Shown piece by piece: positions 60,640-64,000 of a stretch of DNA of 64,000 nt. Both the position numbers and the translations under genes were made by a program. This stretch comes from Marivita sp. Its GTDB lineage: Bacteria; Pseudomonadota; Alphaproteobacteria; Rhodobacterales; Rhodobacteraceae. Numbering within the stretch: the stretch's first letter is position 1; the number at the start of each line of letters is the position of its first letter. The notes beneath the pieces are model-generated. The model saw only the letters and a program-made list of their open reading frames with translations, was not told the DNA's origin and made no database searches. The stretch covers positions 62,001 through 126,000 of the forward strand of contig NZ_JALEGT010000041.1 in the NCBI RefSeq assembly GCF_022763305.1, in the 5' to 3' direction.

Positions 60640-60669
60640 AAGCGCTCCGACAGTCCGGGGCGCTTTTTT
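60640..60669 (+). terminator. Rho-independent terminator of the trk operon
   Basis: AAGCGCTCC (60640-60648) pairs with GGGGCGCTT (60657-60665, one G-U) across an 8-nt loop, followed by TTTTTTC. Confidence 0.85.
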
Positions 60670-60679
60670 CTTGCGCATG

Positions 60680-62440
60680 CTAGTCCGGCGAGAATGGCTG
60701 GTAGTCGAAGGTAATCGTGACGCCGTGCCGATCATCTTCATCGATCTGGGTCAACTCGCCGTCCAACTGGCTCGCAAAGGCAAGGATGAGGCGCTTGCCA
60801 AGCCCCGTTCCGACCTCGGTCCGGGCATCGGGATCCACGCTGTTCTCGATCGTCAAACGGACGCTGGTGCGATCTTCTGTGGTCGTTTCCTTGAGATGCA
60901 CCTTGAGCCAGAACGTGCCATCCGGCCCAGGACCACCGTATTTGAACGCGTTCGAAAGCGCTTCCGTCGTGACCATGGCAAGCGGGCTGGTCTGGTCGGG
61001 CAAGAGCGTCACGGGATCGAGATCCAGTTCGATCTCCACAGGCCCCTGATCGGCAGAGCCCACCGCGTTGACCTGCGCCACGAGATCCCCAAGCAGCACA
61101 TCAAAACGGATACGCGTCAGGGACGGTTCCTGGTACAGGGCTCGGTGCACCGACGCGAGGCTCGTGACCCGATCCTGAAACTGGCGCAAGGCGGCGACGG
61201 CTTCGGGGCTGGCCACCTGGCGGACCTGCATGTTGATGATCGACGAGATGAGCTGAAGGTTGTTCTTGACCCGGTGATGGACCTCTTTGAGCAGCACTTC
61301 GCGCTCGAACACCGCGTTTTCGAGGTCGGCCTCATCCCGCAAAAGCTGGTCAGCCATCGCCTCGAACGTGCCGTTGATCGTCTGAATCTCGCTTGGCGCA
61401 TCGTCGATCCGCTTGGAAGTTTCGACATCCCGATAGGTGGCGAACCGGCGCATCCTGCGGCCAAGATCACTGATATGGCGCAGAACAAGGCGGTTGAGCG
61501 AGATCACCGCGACGATGATCCCGACCAGCCACATCAGAAACGGAAACAGAAGCGTCGAAATCGTGAACCACGGTGCACTGGTCCGTTGGAGCGCGGCCCG
61601 CCCCCAGCTGCCAAGTGCGTAGACCTCGCCGGGCAGAATGGGAACGACAGAAATCAGACGGGTCTCTCCGGACCGTGCAGTGGCGGTAAAAAAGCTGCCG
61701 GCACGGTCCACGAACCCCTCCAGCGCCAATCCCTCGGGCAGGTAATCCTCAAGAGGTCCTTCCGGCGTAAAGCTCGACAGAGTGTCACCGAACTTGTTGA
61801 AGGCCACGAGCGCGACATCACCGTTCTTTCCCGTGGCCGAGTCGGACTGGAGAAGCGGTGTCGTTTCGAACGAGATGGTCACAAAACCCTTGAGCGTGTC
61901 ATCCGGCGCAAATGACGGATAGGCCACGATGATCACCGGAAGGTCCGATGCGGACCCCTGCGGATTGAAGGTGATATAGGGTTGAGGATTGGCGAACAGT
62001 TCTTCCGAACGTTGGTCGGGCAGAAAATCGAAGGTGCGGCCCATGCTGTTGCACCGCGACACGGAACCGGCTTCGAGCAACCCGGCGAAGGCCAGTCTCG
62101 GATCGGTTGCGCGGACCCTCTGCATGATGACGGTGCAGTCCTCGATGCTCAGATTGGCGGCTCCCAGCGAGTCGGCCAATGTCTGAGCGGTGCCGATCTT
62201 GGTAAACAGGGCGCGCCGCTCGGGTTCGACCAACTGGCTGGTACGGGCATGAATGGACGCTTCGATATTTTCGTTCGTGATGTGCAGGGCGCGCCAGCTT
62301 TGACCCATCGCCACGAGACCAATCGGCAGCAGCGCCAGAGACAGCAGAAAGGCAATCCGCACGACAAGCCGCTGGCGAAGAGATTTCACCACGCTCTCTC
62401 GACTGTCCGAGACTGCGGTATCAGGGTCAGGTGCTGACAT
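60680..62440 (-). CDS. Membrane sensor histidine kinase, HisKA_2 type
   Basis: 586 residues. TM1 is AFLLSLALLPIGLVAMG (near residue 35), an extracytoplasmic sensor of about 250 residues follows, then TM2 ISTLLFPFLMWLVGIIVAVISLN and a HAMP region. The phospho-His is in LLKEVHHRVKNNLQLISSIINMQ (near residue 385), typical of HisKA_2/HWE kinases of the general stress response branch. The ATPase part has TEALSNAFKYG and GTGLGKRLILAFASQLDGEL. No response regulator is adjacent. Confidence 0.88.
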   Translation of the reverse strand: MSAPDPDTAVSDSRESVVKSLRQRLVVRIAFLLSLALLPIGLVAMGQSWRALHITNENIEASIHARTSQLVEPERRALFTKIGTAQTLADSLGAANLSIEDCTVIMQRVRATDPRLAFAGLLEAGSVSRCNSMGRTFDFLPDQRSEELFANPQPYITFNPQGSASDLPVIIVAYPSFAPDDTLKGFVTISFETTPLLQSDSATGKNGDVALVAFNKFGDTLSSFTPEGPLEDYLPEGLALEGFVDRAGSFFTATARSGETRLISVVPILPGEVYALGSWGRAALQRTSAPWFTISTLLFPFLMWLVGIIVAVISLNRLVLRHISDLGRRMRRFATYRDVETSKRIDDAPSEIQTINGTFEAMADQLLRDEADLENAVFEREVLLKEVHHRVKNNLQLISSIINMQVRQVASPEAVAALRQFQDRVTSLASVHRALYQEPSLTRIRFDVLLGDLVAQVNAVGSADQGPVEIELDLDPVTLLPDQTSPLAMVTTEALSNAFKYGGPGPDGTFWLKVHLKETTTEDRTSVRLTIENSVDPDARTEVGTGLGKRLILAFASQLDGELTQIDEDDRHGVTITFDYQPFSPD

Positions 62441-62754
62441 GCAGATTATGTCACCGCAAGGCTGTCAACATCCCGGTGCCAAAGGCCTCCGGGGTGCCCG
62501 GTTGGTCCCGTGATCGCCGTGTGCAAGGTCCATGGCATGTCAAGTCCGCCCGAGTGCTGTGTGTTTGTTCCCGGAGGCGAACGCCTCACAGGCCGAGTGG
62601 TTCCTATCAGATGGGCATGATTTCCGGAATTTCCGTTAAAAAACGGGATTGTCCCGCAGATGGGTGGAAAATGCCACAATCGCTGTCAGACTGGTCATCC
62701 GACGTCAGTCTCTCTAACACATGTGTCGACACTTGGACGATCACGGGGTGATCC
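62441..62754. other. Intergenic region, 314 bp, divergent promoters
   Basis: Between the kinase (minus) and the XRE-cupin gene (plus). It contains the small dyad CCGTT-aaaa-AACGG (about 62632-62645), a possible operator. No gene, RNA gene or strong -35/-10 pair was seen. Confidence 0.4.
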
Positions 62755-63375
62755 TTGGCCAAACTCACGCAGAATCCGCATCGCACGTCCGGCAATCAGG
62801 AAAAGGTGCTTGAGGTCGCCATCGGGCGTGCCGTGCGGTCGTTCCGCAAGCAGCAGAAGCTGACCGTGGCGGACCTGTCGAAACAGACCGACATCTCGGT
62901 TGGCATGCTGTCCAAGATCGAAAACGGCAACACATCCCCGTCGCTGACCACGTTGCAGACGCTCGCCAATGCGCTCTCTGTGCCGCTGACCGCGTTCTTT
63001 CGCGGGTTCGAGGAAAAGCGCGAAGTCGTTCACACGCCCGCGGGGCAAGGCGTCACCATCGAACGCGAAGGCACGCGCGCCGGGCATCAATACAACCTTC
63101 TGGGCCATATCGGTGCCAACACCAGTGGCGTGATCGTGGAGCCGTACCTGATCGTGCTGACCTCGGAATCCGACACGTTTCAGACGTTCCAGCATGACGG
63201 GATCGAGACGATCTTCATGCTCGAAGGCGCGGTCGATTATCGGCACGGATCGAGGATCTATCCGCTGCGCCCCGGTGACACCCTGTTCTTCGAGGCCGAC
63301 GCGCCGCATGGGCCGGAAACGCTTGTGGAACTGCCCGCCCGGTATCTGTCGATCATCAGCTACGCCCAAAGCTGA
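62755..63375 (+). CDS. XRE-family regulator with cupin sensor domain
   Basis: 206 residues from a TTG at 62755. HTH at residues 23-80: IGRAVRSFRKQQKLTVADLSKQTDISVGMLSKIENGNTSPSLTTLQTLANALSVPLTAFF. The C-terminal cupin (ETIFMLEGAVDYRHGSRIYPLRPGDTLFFEADAPHGPE) should bind a small molecule. Such regulators commonly precede glxBCD/mgsABC-type clusters in this group, and the partial amidotransferase gene follows 120 bp later. The start lacks a strong ribosome site. Confidence 0.85.
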   Translation: MAKLTQNPHRTSGNQEKVLEVAIGRAVRSFRKQQKLTVADLSKQTDISVGMLSKIENGNTSPSLTTLQTLANALSVPLTAFFRGFEEKREVVHTPAGQGVTIEREGTRAGHQYNLLGHIGANTSGVIVEPYLIVLTSESDTFQTFQHDGIETIFMLEGAVDYRHGSRIYPLRPGDTLFFEADAPHGPETLVELPARYLSIISYAQS

Positions 63376-63392
63376 AAAATTAGGCACTCGCG

Positions 63393-63422
63393 ATATTCCT
63401 GAGGGGAATATTTCATTCCTCT
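63393..63422. promoter_or_regulatory. Palindromic operator candidate before the amidotransferase gene
   Basis: ATATTCC (63393-63399) and GGAATAT (63405-63411) form a perfect 7-bp-arm dyad with a 5-bp spacer. A third half-site, ATTCCTC, follows at 63415. The site lies between the XRE-cupin gene and its likely target, so that regulator is the expected binder. Confidence 0.45.
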
Positions 63423-63495
63423 TGTTGTCGGCTTTCACAGGCGGTGCTATCCAGTGCCATCGTCTTGAACCCCGACAAACCAGAAGGAACGCGGG

Positions 63496-64000
63496 ATGTG
63501 TGGAATCGTCGGATTATTCCTCAAGGATCGTTCGCTTGAACCGCAGCTTGGGTCGATGCTGACCGACATGCTGATCACCATGACAGATCGCGGCCCCGAC
63601 AGCGCGGGGATTGCCATCTATGGCGAGGAAAACCCCAATATCTCCAAGCTGACGGTGCAATCCGACACCCCAGATCAGGACTTCGCCACGCTCGAAGCCG
63701 ATCTTGGCGCCGCTCTTGGCAGCCCGGTGCATCTGCGCCGCAAAGACACGCATGCGGTGCTGCATATCCCGCGCGGTCAACTGACCGCCGCACGCGCGGC
63801 CCTTGGCACGGTGAACCCGAACATCCGCGTGATGTCTTCGGGCGACACGGTGGAAATCTACAAAGAGGTCGGACTGCCCAAAGACGTTGCCGCGCGGTTC
63901 GACCTGCGGTCCATGTCCGGCACCCACGGCATCGGCCACACACGCATGGCAACCGAGTCCATGGTGACGACAATGGGCGCGCACCCGTTCAACACCGGGC
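63496..64000 (+). CDS. Class II glutamine amidotransferase (GlxB/MgsA type), partial
   Basis: Runs off the window; 168 codons are visible. MCGIVGLFLKDRSLEPQLGSMLTDMLITMTDRGPDSAGIAIYGEE puts the nucleophile Cys at residue 2, as in glutamate-synthase-like and GlxB amidotransferases. GIGHTRMATESMVTTMGAHPFNT is a conserved glutamine-site segment. In this group the gene is the first of glxBCD or mgsABC, encoding N-methylglutamate synthase in the latter, often followed by a glutamine-synthetase-like gmaS/glnT. The next genes, beyond the window, would decide. Confidence 0.85.
   Translation, partial: MCGIVGLFLKDRSLEPQLGSMLTDMLITMTDRGPDSAGIAIYGEENPNISKLTVQSDTPDQDFATLEADLGAALGSPVHLRRKDTHAVLHIPRGQLTAARAALGTVNPNIRVMSSGDTVEIYKEVGLPKDVAARFDLRSMSGTHGIGHTRMATESMVTTMGAHPFNTG

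Overview
The window is a stretch of chromosome from a high-GC alphaproteobacterium, almost certainly Rhodobacteraceae (Roseobacter group). The evidence is the family-level look of the proteins, the divergent serC/serB pair, the pheS-yrhK-pheT operon, glcDEF, homospermidine synthase and a four-subunit soxBDAG-type oxidase followed by a GlxB/MgsA-type amidotransferase. No database search was possible, so all family names come from reading the translations.

Region 1 (1-12.8 kb) is the accessory part. serC (minus strand, cut by the window edge) and serB (plus strand) were once divergent neighbours. They are now separated by an integrated element of about 10.9 kb, bounded by a 25-bp direct repeat (799-823 and 11667-11691). 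The repeat lies inside the 5' leader of serC. From left to right the element carries a prim-pol primase, a RepA-like helicase, an iteron-like repeat cluster, a large terminase, a small head-closure-like protein, an HNH nuclease, major capsid, prohead protease, gp6-like connector and portal. A strong terminator follows, then a control module: a small XRE repressor divergent from a small Tat-signal protein, a MerR-like regulator with a large palindromic operator, an AlpA/Xis-like protein and a tyrosine integrase. There are no tail, lysis or obvious small-terminase genes. That gene content fits a capsid-forming phage satellite (cf-PICI type) better than a complete prophage. The left end places a -35-like hexamer at exactly the same distance from the repeat as the host promoter displaced to the right end, so the element may re-supply serC expression.

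Region 2 (12.8-29 kb) is ordinary chromosome: L-asparaginase, an IalB-like periplasmic protein, rlmN, a NYN-LOTUS protein, and a copper operon (copA-cueR with a 19-bp-spacer MerR promoter). It continues with a ferric-reductase-like membrane protein beside a Tat-exported protein, an acyltransferase-like protein facing an HTH regulator, homospermidine synthase, a frameshifted repeat/DUF4214 gene, a LysR/DUF4386 divergent pair and an OmpA-like protein.

Region 3 (29-42.4 kb) holds pheS-yrhK-pheT, a methyltransferase, ytoQ, mscL and a PQQ-type sugar dehydrogenase. It also holds an NAD-salvage cluster (pncA, a YkgJ-type Cys-cluster protein, a TerB-like protein, pncB), trhO and several small membrane or secreted proteins.

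Region 4 (42.4-64 kb) holds glcDEF, a secreted trypsin-like protease, an Hsp20 gene behind a ROSE-like thermometer hairpin, a phytase-like secreted protein, succinate-semialdehyde dehydrogenase and an alpha/beta hydrolase. The soxBDAG (or mgdABCD) operon follows, then a TrkH/TrkA potassium system with a 50-residue membrane peptide, a HWE-type histidine kinase, and an XRE-cupin regulator ahead of a partial class II glutamine amidotransferase. The last genes suggest methylated-amine (sarcosine or N-methylglutamate) metabolism, continuing beyond the window.
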